A DNA stretch of 64,000 nt, taken from assembly GCA_024138025.1 (NCBI GenBank), contig JAMXBD010002246.1, forward strand, positions 62,001-126,000. Reading direction: 5' to 3'. The position numbers and the translations under genes were made by a program. Under the pieces are notes generated by a model. It was not told the DNA's origin, did no database searches, and saw only the letters and a list, made by a program, of their open reading frames with translations. The DNA comes from Combretum micranthum. Its lineage: Eukaryota; Streptophyta; Magnoliopsida; Myrtales; Combretaceae. Of this stretch, positions 11,747-22,897 are shown in pieces (within the stretch, counting starts at the first letter, position 1; each line of letters begins with the position of its first letter).

Positions 11747-11811
11747 GGGTTTGAACCTGTGTCCTTGAGCTTGGGTATGTGTTTGGGTCAATGTATTTAA
11801 CCAACAGGCCA
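11747..11811 (-). promoter_or_regulatory. tRNA-like A and B boxes in the 5' LTR
   Basis: On the minus strand TGGCCTGTTGG (11,811-11,801) resembles a Pol III A box and GGTTCAAACCC (11,757-11,747) fits the B-box consensus GGTTCRANNCC, 43 bases apart. The pair recurs at 3,059-3,123 and, diverged, at 44,414-44,467. Function is inferred only. Confidence 0.4.
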
Positions 11812-11924
11812 TTTGGCCTGTGCCTTGATCACTTAGCCAATTTCATCAATACTTAAGGCTTTTGGAAAAATGAGTTTAATTAAATTTAAGTCTTAATTAA
11901 TTGGGCAAAAATTGGGTGTCTACA

Positions 11925-12544
11925 CATACCTTATAAAATTAAAAGATAAAAATCCTCTTCTTAGATCTTTAGAGAACTTCAAACTCTTCAACAATTCCTT
12001 TTTAATGCATTGTTTACTATACCTAGATTCTTGATTGGTATATGTAAATGGGCTTAATAAAATACAAATATTATTATTTATATCTGAGCTTGACATGTGG
12101 GTTGTCTGAGAGAGACCAACAAATCCAGTTTTATTATTAGGATAATTAAAGGAGATTTAATATGGTGAGCTTGGAGTAGGATTTGTTAGACCGGCTTGTT
12201 TGTCTTCCAACCTTTCCCATTATAACTTATGCACTAAAATTGAAATACCCCAAAAATCTATTTTAAAGAAAAGGAAATTTTGTAATGTGATTATGGTTTT
12301 ATTAGGATTTTATTTTGTTATAATTACAATTCATCTTACTTTAGAAAGGTGGCTATATCATAGCAATAATATACCTTACTAAAATATTAAAGGATGTAAG
12401 GGGGAAAAAAAAAAGATGATAACCTGGCTTTAATGTTGGCATGATATGCTTAAGGAATTTTTGCAAGAATTTTGAGAGGATATTCTACTAGGTGTAGGTG
12501 TAAATTTATAAATAGAGAGTAAGGAGATTATTAAGATATTATGA
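11925..12544. other. Unassigned DNA between two elements
   Basis: AT-rich. It holds no gene, repeat or element edge that I can support, apart from the start of the Tat/Ogre-like flank (CATAC). Confidence 0.5.
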
Positions 12545-15090
12545 TCTTGGTGATAGGTATCCCATCCTAAAAAAATAAGATTTTAAAATTTATCTAAGGC
12601 TGTCTATAAACATAATGTTTATATTGATTGTTTGTTTATAGATGCCATAAAACATTTTCAAAAACTACTCATTAAAAGTATAATATTCTTTTACAAAGGT
12701 TTGTTGTTTCAAAATATAACAAAAGACATGATACATAATATTACAAACCAAAGGCTTATGATTAAGCCTTAAAAAACATTATATTCAAACTTGAGAAGTC
12801 TTTAACTTAATTTACATCATTTATGAAAACATCTTTTCTATTCTACTACAAAAACAACTTCGCCAAGGTCATGCTCCATAATCGGCTTATTCATAAAAAA
12901 TTCCCCAAAGTTAGTCTCATAACCCAAGTAATCATAAAACTTGTTTTCGTTAACATTTGTAATAGGAAAAAGTGAGTTAGAGACCCAAAACACAGGTAAC
13001 ATACACAAATATAAAATGGGATACACTCCTAATCTAATGTAATGCATCAACCATTAAGTTATTAACTATTAGTTAAGTTAACCAATCAACATAGGAGCAT
13101 TCAAACTCCAGAGACAAGCCATTGGAAAGCTAAGGGTCCTAAGTAACAACAACTGCTCAGGGGGTTGATATAGGTAGCTCGGATACGTATATCACCTATA
13201 TCTAATAGAAAAGGGAAAATAGTTTCATTTAAGGTTCACAACTGTTTTTCATTTCTACTTAACTTAATCCATAATATCGCTTAGTTCAACTGGTCCCATA
13301 AACGTGAGCTAAATCATATTATTTCTTTTTAAGAATAAGTAAAAGCGATATTGATATTGTTACCCCCATCCACTATCTACGAAGCCACTTATAAATTGTC
13401 ATTATGTCAAAAAAATGGGGTGACCTAAGCTCCTAATTACTGTGTTGGCATCACCAACAAGGTTTCTACTCCTTGGACCAGATTAAACAACATACGCACA
13501 AACAATTTAAACACTTTTAGTTCATCTTTGTTTATAGTTTATTTATATATGCTTATCCTATCAATAAACAATTAAGTTACTGTGTACCTATATAAATGGA
13601 TTTATCTAGCAAAAGATCTGTGTGCAAACACAATTGAGTGGGAATATTTGTTAAAAAGAAATCATTTCATAAAAGGTTTAATTCAAACCATAAATTAGTG
13701 TGAAGTCCTCAACTATTTTATCAAACATATGTGATCTTTCATGTAATAAATAACTTAGGATTTATACATATAACATATTCATTTAATTTATTTTGTTTTA
13801 TTTTATTTATTTATTTATTTATTCTTTAAACAGGGAAAAACAACAAAACAGGGGAGTCAGACTAATCATACCCATGATTGTCAAGTTTTCAAGATAAAAT
13901 TGGTCAAGGACTGGATCATGCCCCTAATTCCACAGAATTTGCCAACTTGAGCCTACTAAGGTATGAATCACACCTGTGATAAGTTCTTAGTTTAAAATTC
14001 GAGCCCTCAATCATTTTTAAAATTGTTGCTCAATCTCTATCACAGGATCAATCATGCTCGTGATTGGCTATCATGATTGTGATCACGCTCGTTATTGTGA
14101 GATTCAAAAGATTTTTAAAAGACCCTAGGCTACCACACCTACAATCATGCCCGTGATTCATGCTTCTTGTACATTTTCAAGTTTCCCTTATTTCGAAACC
14201 TTAAACTTTAGCCTCTTTAAACTAACTCAAACACTTCTAATGTAACATATAACTTAGTATTGAGTATAAAGGGATCATATTCACTCATTATACACTCATA
14301 TACAGACAACACAACCATTCTATCATTCACCACTTTATAACATCACCAACTTCATTTCTTAACACTAATATGACCTTCATACCATACAAATTCATTTACT
14401 TATCAAAACAATCACAAAAAACTTTATTTCCTTACTCTACCAAGTTCTTGAGATTCATTCAAGTCTAAGAATCAACTTAGTTCACTAATTCTACCATTAC
14501 TTTTCTAAAAGCTCATTTACATGAAAGTTGTCTTATTTAAGATAAACAATTAAACAAAAGCTCAAGAGTAATAACACTTAACTTAATTGAATTTAATTTA
14601 TAGATAAAAGCTTGAAGGAATTCTGGATAAATTTAGGAAGAAAACTTGATCATCTTGATAGAGTATGTTGGCTCATGAGGAAGCAGTTGCTAAGGGTTGG
14701 TTTTGGGATCTATTTTGGAAATGAAATTATGCAAAAATTGTCTTTGATAAAGTCTCATAATCTGCCCTTGACTTTTGTGGCATTAGAATATTAAAGAAGA
14801 GGCTTTAGTTATGGGCTTATTTTGCATATGGGCTTGGGTTTTCATTGTGCAAAAGTTAGGCTTGGGTTTTAGAAGACAAAATTGTAGCAAAAGGGCTTGA
14901 TTTGTTTTGAAAGAAAAAAAAAAAAAAACCATGGGCTTCCTCAATATACAAACAAATACGATAAAATTGCTAAGTTATGCTAACACATTCAATTTTATTA
15001 ACTAAATATTTACCACAATTTCATATATCAATCAATCAATATATATACATAAATGTAATTTAATTAAGTTTATTATTTTAGAATATTTTA
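12545..15090 (-). repeat. 3' LTR of the Tekay element
   Basis: Aligns with 28,048-30,529. By eye, differences are on the order of one in ten bases, mostly transitions. The right edge is fixed by the purine tract at 15,091. The left 30-50 bp do not align clearly. The splice donor near 14,580 and the short acidic frame (about 12,880-12,957) seen in sister LTRs are damaged here. Confidence 0.75.
12880..12957 (-). pseudogene. Damaged LTR acidic microexon (Tekay 3' LTR)
   Basis: Minus-strand residues NKFYDYLGYETNFGEFF align with the conserved DEFYDQLGYGTNFEEFL frame of the partner LTR (28,403-28,482). The acceptor dinucleotide is lost, acidic residues have changed (D to N, E to K), and the usual stop is missed by a shift near the end. 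Confidence 0.55.
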
Positions 15091-15104
15091 TTATTCCCTC
15101 CTTA
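15091..15104 (-). other. Polypurine tract of the Tekay element
   Basis: Minus-strand AAGGAGGGAATAA runs straight into the LTR start (TAAAATATTC, with the usual TG changed to TA). It overlaps the end of the pol frame, whose TAA stop is 15,093-15,091. Confidence 0.75.
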
Positions 15105-16335
15105 AAGAAGTTTTGTCCTTGGAACTTACCTTACTATATTGATCAAAGAGCTTAAGGTACTTTTGTCTTATAGAACTCTCTATTTCCCAAGTAGCTTCTC
15201 TTGCTGTTTGACCACTTGATTGCACTTTTACAAAAGGAATAGTTTTCCTCCTCAAAACTTTATCCATTCGGCCTAAAATCCTAATATGTTTCTCCACTGT
15301 AGTTAGATTAGGTTGTATTTCGGGCTGATTGGTACTGATGATAGCATTTGGATCAGATATACATTTCCTTAACTGTGATACATGAAAAACATTATAATCC
15401 ACTAAATTTGGAAGCAAAGCTAGTCTATATGCTAGTGGTTCGATCTTCTCCAATATTGCAAATGGACCTATATATCTAAGGTTTATCTTACCTCTTACCT
15501 CGATTCTAAACACTCCTTTAGTTAGAGATACCTTAAGGAATACATGATCACCAATTTCAAACTCAAGGGGTCTTCGCCTTATATCTGTGTAGCTTTTATA
15601 CCTGTCTTGTGCTGCCTTCATTCTTTGTTTAGCAATCAAAACCTTATAGATGGCTTGTTGCACTAAATCTAAACCAATCAAAGCTCTTTCACCCACTTCA
15701 TCCCAATACAGAGAGGATCTACACTTTCTTCCATATAAAGCTTCATAAGCAACCATTTGTATGGTTGCTTGGTAACTGTTATTGTATGCAAACTCAACCA
15801 ATGGAAAATGGTCATCCCATCGTCCACCACGCACAAGCTCTTAACATACCTTCCATAATTTGAATTATTCTTTCTAATTGTTCATCTATTTGAGGATGGA
15901 AGACAGTACGAAACTGTTGGCGAGTACCTAAAGATTCATGTAAACTCTTCTAAAATCGACTAACAAATCTTGGATCTCTATTAGACGTAATCAATATTTG
16001 TATGCTATGTAGCCTCACTATCTCCCACATGTATATTTGTCTCATCTTTTCTTATGAACATCCAACCTTCAGAGCAATGAAATGCACTGATTTAGTTAAT
16101 CTATCAATAATTACCCATACTACTTCATGTTTAGTTGGAATTATTGGCAAAGCAGATACAAACTCCATAGTTATATTTTCCCATTTCCATTATGTTATTG
16201 GTAAAGGTTGTAGCTCACTTCCGAGTCTCTGATATTCGATTCTTCTCTTTTGACATATTAAACATCTTGACACATGATCAGCCACATCTTGTTTCATATT
16301 ACCCCAACAGTAGAATTTTTTTTCTAGTCTTTATA
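15091..16335 (-). pseudogene. pol: Tekay integrase and chromodomain (degenerate)
   Basis: The best-preserved part is a 247-residue open frame (15,091-15,834) covering the C-terminal half of integrase: a GPF motif (RYIGPFAILEKIEPLAYRL), the FHVSQLRKC region, then a chromodomain-like tail with KTIPFVKVQ and EATWE. Upstream, to about 16,335, the catalytic core is readable with stops. It shows a zinc-finger half (CLICQ), MEFVSALP where the family has MDFVS, SNRDPRF where the family has SDRDPRF, and a retained DEQLER. Two of the three DDE-type acidic residues therefore look replaced (D to E, D to N). The integrase would insert cDNA; the chromodomain is known to steer chromoviruses to marked chromatin. 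Non-functional. Confidence 0.85.
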
Positions 16336-16771
16336 CATTTTAGTGCTTCCAAGATGGATGGAATAAGTTTATGTGTAAGCTTCTCTCATAACTTCCTTTC
16401 TCAAATCAAGAATTCTTGAAACATATACTCTGTTTCCATATCTAATTACACCATCATCACTGAGTCTCAACTCTCTTCTTTTCCCATTCTTTATGGCAGT
16501 AATCAATTTCTAGAATCTTCTTTTCTAGCCTTGCTTGATTTGATCCAAAATGGTAGGTTGCAAAGTGAAACTAGCAAGCATGATATCAATTCTATTTAAA
16601 GTCACCTCAATGTCTATTCTTTGAAAATCTTCTAATATCTCTTTTTGATCTATAATAAAGGTTGCCACATTCATTGTTTCTTTTTACTAAATGTATCAAC
16701 CACTACATTGGGCTTTTCGGATGGTATGAGATTTCAATATAATCATCTTTCATCAACTCCAACCACAGTCT

Positions 16772-17056
16772 CTATCTCATATTTAGTTCCTTTTGAGTAA
16801 TTATATACTTTAAGCTCTTGTGGTCCGTGTATATTTTGCATTTCTCACCAAAAAAGTAATGTCTCCATAGTTTCAGCACCAAAATTTTTGCTGTCAACTC
16901 TAGATCATGGACTGGATAATTCTTTTCGTGTGATTTCAACTGTCTTGATGCATAGGCAATTACTCTTCTATCTTTCATTAGAACAGATCTAAGTCCTTGG
17001 ATTGAAGCATCACTGTAAAACACAAACTCTTTTTCACTAACTGTTAGGATTAACAC
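16772..17056 (-). pseudogene. pol: Tekay RNase H domain
   Basis: A 94-residue open frame with the family's order of motifs: [46 protein letters not shown]-like [10 protein letters not shown], then [10 protein letters not shown]. The acidic residues in SDAS, DLEL and TDHK are present. RNase H degrades the RNA strand during reverse transcription. Although this piece is open, the frames on both sides are broken, so it is a fragment of the inactive polyprotein. Confidence 0.85.
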
Positions 17057-17877
17057 AAGGGTTTATACCAATTGTTTCTTCAGTTCTTGGAAACCCCACT
17101 TGCGTTTATCATCCCACACAAATCTCATATGCTTTTGTGTCAATTTTATCATTGGAGATGCAATTTTCGAAAATCCTTGAACAAATCTTCTATAATGTCG
17201 TACTAACTTAAAAAAGCTTAGTACTTTTATGAAATTATAGGTCTTTGCCATTCCATTATAGCCTTAATTTTCTTTAAATCAACTGATATTCTATTCTTCG
17301 TAGCAATATGACCAAAAAATGCTACTTCCTCCAACCAAAACTTGTATTTACTAAACTTTGCATATAATTTCTTTTCCCTCGATCTTTGAAGAGCAAGCCT
17401 TTAGTGCTCTTCATGCTCTGTCATACTCCTGGAATATACCAATATATCATCTACGAATACAATCACAAATCGATTGAGATAATCCTTGAATACCCGGTTC
17501 ATCAAATCCATGAAAGTAATAGGGGCATTCATTACACCAAATGGCATAACTAAAAACTGAAAGTATCCATACCTATTACGAAAAAGCAGTCTTAGGGATC
17601 TCTTGAGGCTTAACTCTAAGCTGATGATACCAGAACCTTAAATCAATCTTTGAAAACACATAAGTCATCGATTATTGGTAGAGGATATTTATTCTTGATA
17701 ATCACTTGGTTCAATTCCCAATAATCTGTGCACATTCTTAAACTTCCATCCTTCTTCTTGACAAATTATATCGGAGCACCCCATGGTGATATACCAGGTC
17801 ATATAAAACCTAGATCCTGGAATTCTTGTAGCTAGTTTTTCAATTCCTTTTATTCAATCAGAGCGATTATGTAAGGC
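17057..17877 (-). pseudogene. pol: Tekay reverse transcriptase (degenerate)
   Basis: Read on the minus strand from 17,877: a PYR-like motif (KPYIIALIE), [25 protein letters not shown] with YPLP following, then the catalytic FVDD at 17,454-17,446, and the connection region in 17,063-17,251 (VRHYRRFVQGFSKIASPM). Several in-frame stops and at least one frameshift break it. The nested copia element lies immediately upstream of the PYR-like motif. The RT copied the element RNA into DNA in virus-like particles; this copy cannot. Confidence 0.85.
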
Positions 17878-17883
17878 TTTTTT

Positions 17884-19110
17884 TATTGAACTTGTATATT
17901 CAATGTGGATTTTGATGAAACAATATGACGCACAATTAATTATTCAATTATGGAAAACTGCACTTAATTAGTTAAACTGATATGGATATATATATGTGTG
18001 TATGTTGCCTGTTTTTATGGAGTTTTTACAGGTTTTTAGTAGGAACAAATAAGTAATGAATAGTATTAATTGAGGGTCAAGTCAAGTGCAACACTAGTTC
18101 ATTCACTAAGGCGTGATAAACTCAAGACCAAAACTCAAGAAGCCAAAAATGCAGAATCAATGGTCGATGGGTTCATCAAGGGCTCGACAAGCCCATTGTT
18201 TAAGGCATGACAAGCTAAAAGTCTAAAGCATGACAATTCAAAAATGTACAGTCTTGGTCAATGGGTTCATCGAGGGCTCCATGCGTCAAGTAGTTAAGGT
18301 GCAACCAGCTCAAAACATGCACTTGACAAGCTCAAACCTCAAACTCAACAAGATAAAGATAACAGACTTGATTGAGGGCTAAATTGAGGTATGACAAGTT
18401 AGGCACGACATACTTCAGGGCATGGCAAATTTGAATATGAGGCTCAACAAGTAGAGACTTAGTTGAAGGTCAATTAGAGGTGCAACGAGTTAGGGTGTCC
18501 GATGAATCTTAAGGCACAACAGTTTTAAAAATATGGAGTCTATGTGGCAAAAAGAGTTGTTGAAGCACATTAAATGCTTGGCGACTTAAAGATGTTGTCT
18601 CTAACGAACATTTGAATTTTTTAGGGCTATATATATACACTCTGTGCTTGAGGGATTCAACAGACGTGAAGTGCAAAAAGAACTTTTATTTGCGATCAAA
18701 CAAAAATAATTAATTTTCTTGTTCTCTCATTCATAATTTATATATCTCAGAAAAGAGAGAGAAAACTAGTCTAATGCTTTGTTCTTGTATTTGCTATACA
18801 TCTAAGAGCATCTAGAGAGAAAAAGGAAATACTTTATATACCGTGTGCTGTAATTGCTCAGCTTGAGCGTGCGATTTTTTTGTGATTAATAAAAGTGGTG
18901 GTGAAGTCCTTGATTAGTGGCAATGGTGGATTGTGGAGAGTAGGAAGTAGGTTAAACTCTACGTTAAATCTGGACTCAATTTTCTATCCTTATCTCTTTA
19001 ATTTTTTATATTATAATTTGCTGCATTAAAATTATCTGTTTGAGCATTTTAGGGCAAATACTCAATCCACCCTCCTTCTTCAGTATTTTATAGTGCGTTT
19101 TCATGTTTCA
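17884..19110 (+). repeat. 5' LTR of the copia element
   Basis: Starts TATTGAAC (TG changed to TA; the partner has TGTTGAAC) and ends TTTCA two bases before the primer site. The middle part (18,100-18,530) is rich in loosely repeated 'gacaagct...aaagtct' phrases. Confidence 0.85.
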
Positions 19111-19112
19111 TT

Positions 19113-19125
19113 TGGTATCAGAGTC
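19113..19125 (+). other. Primer-binding site, initiator Met tRNA type
   Basis: TGGTATCAGAGTC, two bases after the LTR; the common copia primer site is TGGTATCAGAGC. Confidence 0.85.
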
Positions 19126-19379
19126 TTGTCTCTATTTGCTCTGTGCTTAATCGCATATAGAGTAAAGATCACGGTATCTAATGCGCTAGGTTTTTAGAGG
19201 GGCAAGCTATAAATAGACCATCATATCTAAGTGAGAGTAACTTCCCATATTAGAAGTATAGGATGAAATTTTTTTTTAAATCTCAAAATAGATTAATTGA
19301 AAATGTTATAGAAAATGGGCCTTTAAAAATAGAAGAAAAAGATTACAATGAAGAAGACTGAAAAAAATAGATTTAAATA

Positions 19380-20557
19380 AAATTACTATGAATATTTTGC
19401 ATTGTGGTTTAAAGGAAAGAGATTTCAATAGAATATGTATATGTAATTCTACTAAAGAGATATAAGATGAACTAGAAAAGAATTATAAAGGAACTTCTAG
19501 AGTTCAAGATACAAAAATAAGTCTTCTATGTGGTCAATTCGAAAATTTCAAAATACTTCCCAATGAATCTATAGATGAAATGCATAACAGATTCATTAAT
19601 ATCATAAACCTCTTAAGTGTACTTGGGAATAACTTTTCTAACTTAAAAATAAATTTTAAACTTCTTAGGTCACTACTTAAGTATTGGAAAGTTAAACGAA
19701 TTGCCATAGGAGAAGCACGAGACTTAAGTGCTATGAGCAAAGAAGAACTCCTTGGAACGCTTAAAATGCATAAGCTCTTCAAAAAGCAAGGAGAGGAATC
19801 TAAAAAGAAAGTTATTATCTTAAAAGCCACAAGTCAAGATTACAGTGATGATGAAGATGAAAATGAGGAACTTGTCTTGATGGCTAAAAAGCTTAAGAAG
19901 TTCATGAGGCCCAAAAACAAGACAAAGAGAGTGGATAATGATAGTAGCTCATCAAGATACAAACAAAAGGATATGATAACATGCTATAAATATCATAAGC
20001 TAGGACGCATCCAACAATATTGTCCACTACTCAAAAAGGCATCCAAAGGATCCAAGAAAAAAGCATTCATTGCCACTTAGAGTGATGATGACTCAAGTGA
20101 CTCAAATGAGGATCTGTGCTTCATGGCACTAGATGATGAGGTAAATTCCCTCTCTTCTCCTTCTTATACTGAGTTGTATGCCATGTGTGATAAAGTATAT
20201 TGTAAGTTAACTACAGTAGGAAAAAAGAACAACATGCTTAAATCTGTAATGATGAAAGTAAGAGAAGAGCTAGAAAATTTTTAAACTAAGCATGAAAAGA
20301 ATAAATCAGAAAATAATAAGCTACATGATGAAATAAATATATTAAAATTAGAAAATAAAAAGATGAACAATAAGTATAAGAAGTTGAAAAGAAAAAATAA
20401 TGAATTGAAGGAAATTAATGAAAAATTAACAATTAAAAATGGCTTGCTAGATATTGAAGTTAAAACATTAAATAGTAATGACGATGTTACAAGTGCTGGT
20501 AGTATTAGTGATGAAATCTTAAAAGAGCTAGAAGAATTAAAAAAAATGAAAATATAA
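19380..20557 (+). pseudogene. gag: Copia gag (capsid, zinc knuckle, coiled coil)
   Basis: A UBN2-type capsid region is readable from about 19,390 (KISLLCGQFENFKILPNE, then a MHNRFINIINLL stretch). It is open from 19,580 to 20,080 and ends with a degenerate zinc knuckle CYKYHKLGRIQQYC: the second Cys has become Tyr and the His has become Arg, so the CCHC site is destroyed. After a stop at 20,080 the same frame continues with an acidic stretch and a Lys/Glu/Asn-rich heptad-like coiled coil (20,270-20,557), a feature of SIRE-like gags. Gag would form the virus-like particle. Several stops; no clear start codon. Confidence 0.75.
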
Positions 20558-20943
20558 TGTTAAAAGCTAGCTTAAATGATTCAAAGAAACTATAGCCAAA
20601 TTTATAAATGGTAAAAAGAATTTGAACACACTTCTTGGAAATTAAAGGTATGATTCAAATAAATATAGAATTAGCTATAGTAGAAAAGGTAGGTGCAAGT
20701 CCCATAAATCTCAATTTGTAAAAGCCATTCATGGGACAAGCAATTACAGTGGCAAATCTAATCATATTGCACATAATTGTGCAATAGGAAAAACAATACA
20801 TTTGAATCATTGAAGCAAGCTGGTTTGGGTTCCTAAGAGAGAGGTTATTTTTCCACCTAACCAAAGAGAACCCAAACTCAAATGGATACTAAAGAAGTAA
20901 TGTTCTGTTTTTGTAGGGATCTTCAAGTGAAAACAACAAATGA

Positions 20944-21235
20944 TTCTTGGACAGTATCTGCTCTAGACATATGATTAGAGATGCATCCAAGTTCACATCA
21001 CTAGACTTGAAAAATCAAGAGAGTGTTACCTTCGGATACAATCAAAAATCAACTATTCTTGGTGAAGGTAACATTCTTGTAAACAAAAATTTAATTATTA
21101 AAAATGTATTACTTGTTAATGATTTGAAACATGATCTTCTTAGGGTAAGTCAATTATGTGATAAAAGTTTTAAAGTAACATTTCTTGCCAACAATGCTCT
21201 ATTGAAAAAATTGACAATAACCAAGTGCATATTGA
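20944..21235 (+). pseudogene. pol: Copia aspartic protease (degenerate)
   Basis: Frame containing LDSICSRHM, where the family has DSGCSRHM. The catalytic Asp-Ser pair remains but the Gly is Ile. It is followed by VTFGYNQKSTILGEGNI, NVLLVNDLKHDLLRVSQL and CDKSFKVTF, all typical of copia protease. A frameshift near 21,230 separates it from the next domain. The protease would cut the Gag-Pol polyprotein. Confidence 0.75.
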
Positions 21236-21455
21236 AGAATATAGACAAAGAAATATTTACAAAATCAATTTATATGGTTTTAAATCATCAAATGAAACTT
21301 GTCTATACTCCCAAAATGGAAATAGTTGCCTATGGCATAGAAAATTGGGACATCATAGCATGGGTATTATTTCAAAACTTGTTAAAAGGAATCTTATCAA
21401 AAGTTTACCAAAAATAAATTTTCAAAAAGATAAGATTTGTCAAGTATGTCAATAA
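21226..21455 (+). pseudogene. pol: Copia GAG-pre-integrase zinc domain
   Basis: In a different frame from the protease: CLWHRKLGHHSMGIISKL then DKICQVCQ. This is the HHCC-type zinc-binding region ahead of the integrase core; the His pair and the CxxC are intact. A stop follows at 21,453. Confidence 0.8.
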
Positions 21456-21489
21456 GGAAAGCAAACTAAGACCTTTTTTAAGTTTAAGG

Positions 21490-22335
21490 ATGTTTTTTTT
21501 TTTCACTATTAAGCCATTGGAACTATTGCATACAAACTTATTTGGTCCTACTCAAACTCAACGTTTGGGAGCCAAGAAATATACCTTGGTTAATGTTGAT
21601 GACTTCATTAGATATATATGGACTTTCTTCCTTGCATCTAAAAACGAAACAAATCATGTCTTTTTTAGATATTGCAAAAAATTCCAAAATGAAAAAATGT
21701 CTTAACATTGTATCTATTCAAAGTGATCATAGGGTAGAATTTGAAAGTTATGAAATAGATGATTTTTGCGGTAAATATGGCATTAGACATACTTTTTCAG
21801 CATCTAAAACCCTACAATAAAATCGCGTAGCCGAAAGGAACAACAGAACCTTAATTGAAATGGCTAAGACCATATTGTGTGAAAACATTTTACCAAAATA
21901 TTTTTGGGCTGAAGATGTAAATACTACTTGATATATAATCAAATAGATTTTTATAAAACCTATTCTCAAGAAAGCCTCTTATGAGCTTTGGAAAGGAAAA
22001 AGAGCTAACATATCTTATTTTCATCATTTTGGCATTAAATGTTACATTATAAATAATGGAAAAGAACAATTAGCTAAATTTGATACTAAAAGTGATAAAG
22101 GAGTCTTTCTAGGTTATTCTTTAACAAGTAAGGCATATAAATTATTTAATAAAAGAACATTAGTTGTAGAAGAAACTATAAATGTTGCTTTTAATGATTC
22201 TTTGCCTTATTTATGCTCAAATGATCATGCGGATACTGTTTGTGCTAATTTGAATCGATTTTCTCTTGAAAATAATAATAACGAAGATAATAAGCATAAA
22301 ATGGATGCTATTCATGAACCTGCTAATTATTGGTG
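21490..22335 (+). pseudogene. pol: Copia integrase core (degenerate)
   Basis: Motifs in order: LLHTNLFGPT at about 21,525, where the family has HTDL, so the first catalytic Asp is Asn (codon 21,535-21,537); SDHRVEFE around 21,723; and VAERNNRTL around 21,827, which carries the catalytic Glu. A frameshift lies near 21,690 and stops follow. The C-terminal part is recognisable as KKASYELWKGKRANISYFHH and KGVFLGYS. The enzyme would insert element cDNA; the D-to-N change and the breaks make it inactive. Confidence 0.8.
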
Positions 22336-22399
22336 AACCTTCCAATAGAGTACAAATAAGATCATCTTTAAGGAATATGAGTAATGTTGTTTTTCTATC

Positions 22400-22890
22400 A
22401 CAAATCGAGATTTGCTACATTAAATAATTTTACTTTTTTTCAAATGGATGTCAAAAGTGCTTTCTTATATAGTTTTATAAAAGAATAAGTCTATATAGAA
22501 CAATCACTAGGTTTTGAGAAAAATGAATTCCCCGATCATGTTTTTAAATTAAACAAAACTATTTATAGTCTAAAGCAAGCTCATAAAGCTTGATATGAAA
22601 GACTTAGTAGCTTCTTTATAAACAATAGATTTTTTAGAGGAAAAGTTGATACAACTCTGTTTATTAAAAAGCACAACTTAGACACATTGATTTTACAAAT
22701 CTATGTGGATGACATTATGTTTGAGGCTACTGATATGAGTCTTATAAATGAATTTTATTGAGTTCATGAAGAATGAGTTTGAAATGAACATGATAGGGGA
22801 ACTCAATTATTTTATAAGTCTTCAAATAAAACAATCTGAAAATGGTACATTCATCAACCAATCAATATAAACAAGAGATTTGTTGTAAAG
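22400..22890 (+). pseudogene. pol: Copia reverse transcriptase (degenerate)
   Basis: QMDVKSAFLYSFIKE, LNKTIYSLKQAHKA, and the catalytic IYVDDIMFEAT with the YVDD codons at 22,702-22,713. Stops and a frameshift near 22,750 interrupt it. The N-terminal part of the domain is shortened or unreadable between 22,335 and 22,430. Confidence 0.8.
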
Positions 22891-22897
22891 GTCTAAA

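Larger units (their letters stand above)
765..11924 (-). mobile_element. Non-autonomous Tat/Ogre-like LTR retrotransposon
   Basis: Two direct LTRs (765-3,236 and 9,322-11,924) flank about 6.1 kb of internal DNA. Minus-strand orientation follows from a TATA box on that strand (11,276-11,285 and 2,588-2,597), a primer-binding-like site at 9,301-9,318, and a purine tract beside the other LTR at 3,237-3,254. The LTR starts TGTAGACACCC on the minus strand. From memory, this start, the primer site and the 'ACGTAGGCACC' block near 1,305 and 9,860 resemble Tat/Ogre elements. No gag, protease, RT, RNase H or integrase motif is visible in the internal region, so the copy could move only with proteins supplied in trans. 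The last 236 bp of the LTRs differ at about 5 sites, so this is one of the younger insertions here. The bases after 11,924 are CATAC; the matching target duplication would lie off the window. Confidence 0.75.
9322..11924 (-). repeat. 5' LTR of the Tat/Ogre-like element
   Basis: Partner of 765-3,236. On the minus strand: start at 11,924, tRNA-like A and B boxes at about 115-180 bp, TATA box near 640 bp, GC-rich island (10,430-11,035) with a 28-bp tandem block, then a long AT-rich tail to 9,322, followed directly by the primer-binding-like site. Confidence 0.8.

Noticed and set aside
19534..19830. 98-residue minus-strand frame
   Set aside because: Antisense shadow of the copia gag, which has clear family motifs on the plus strand.
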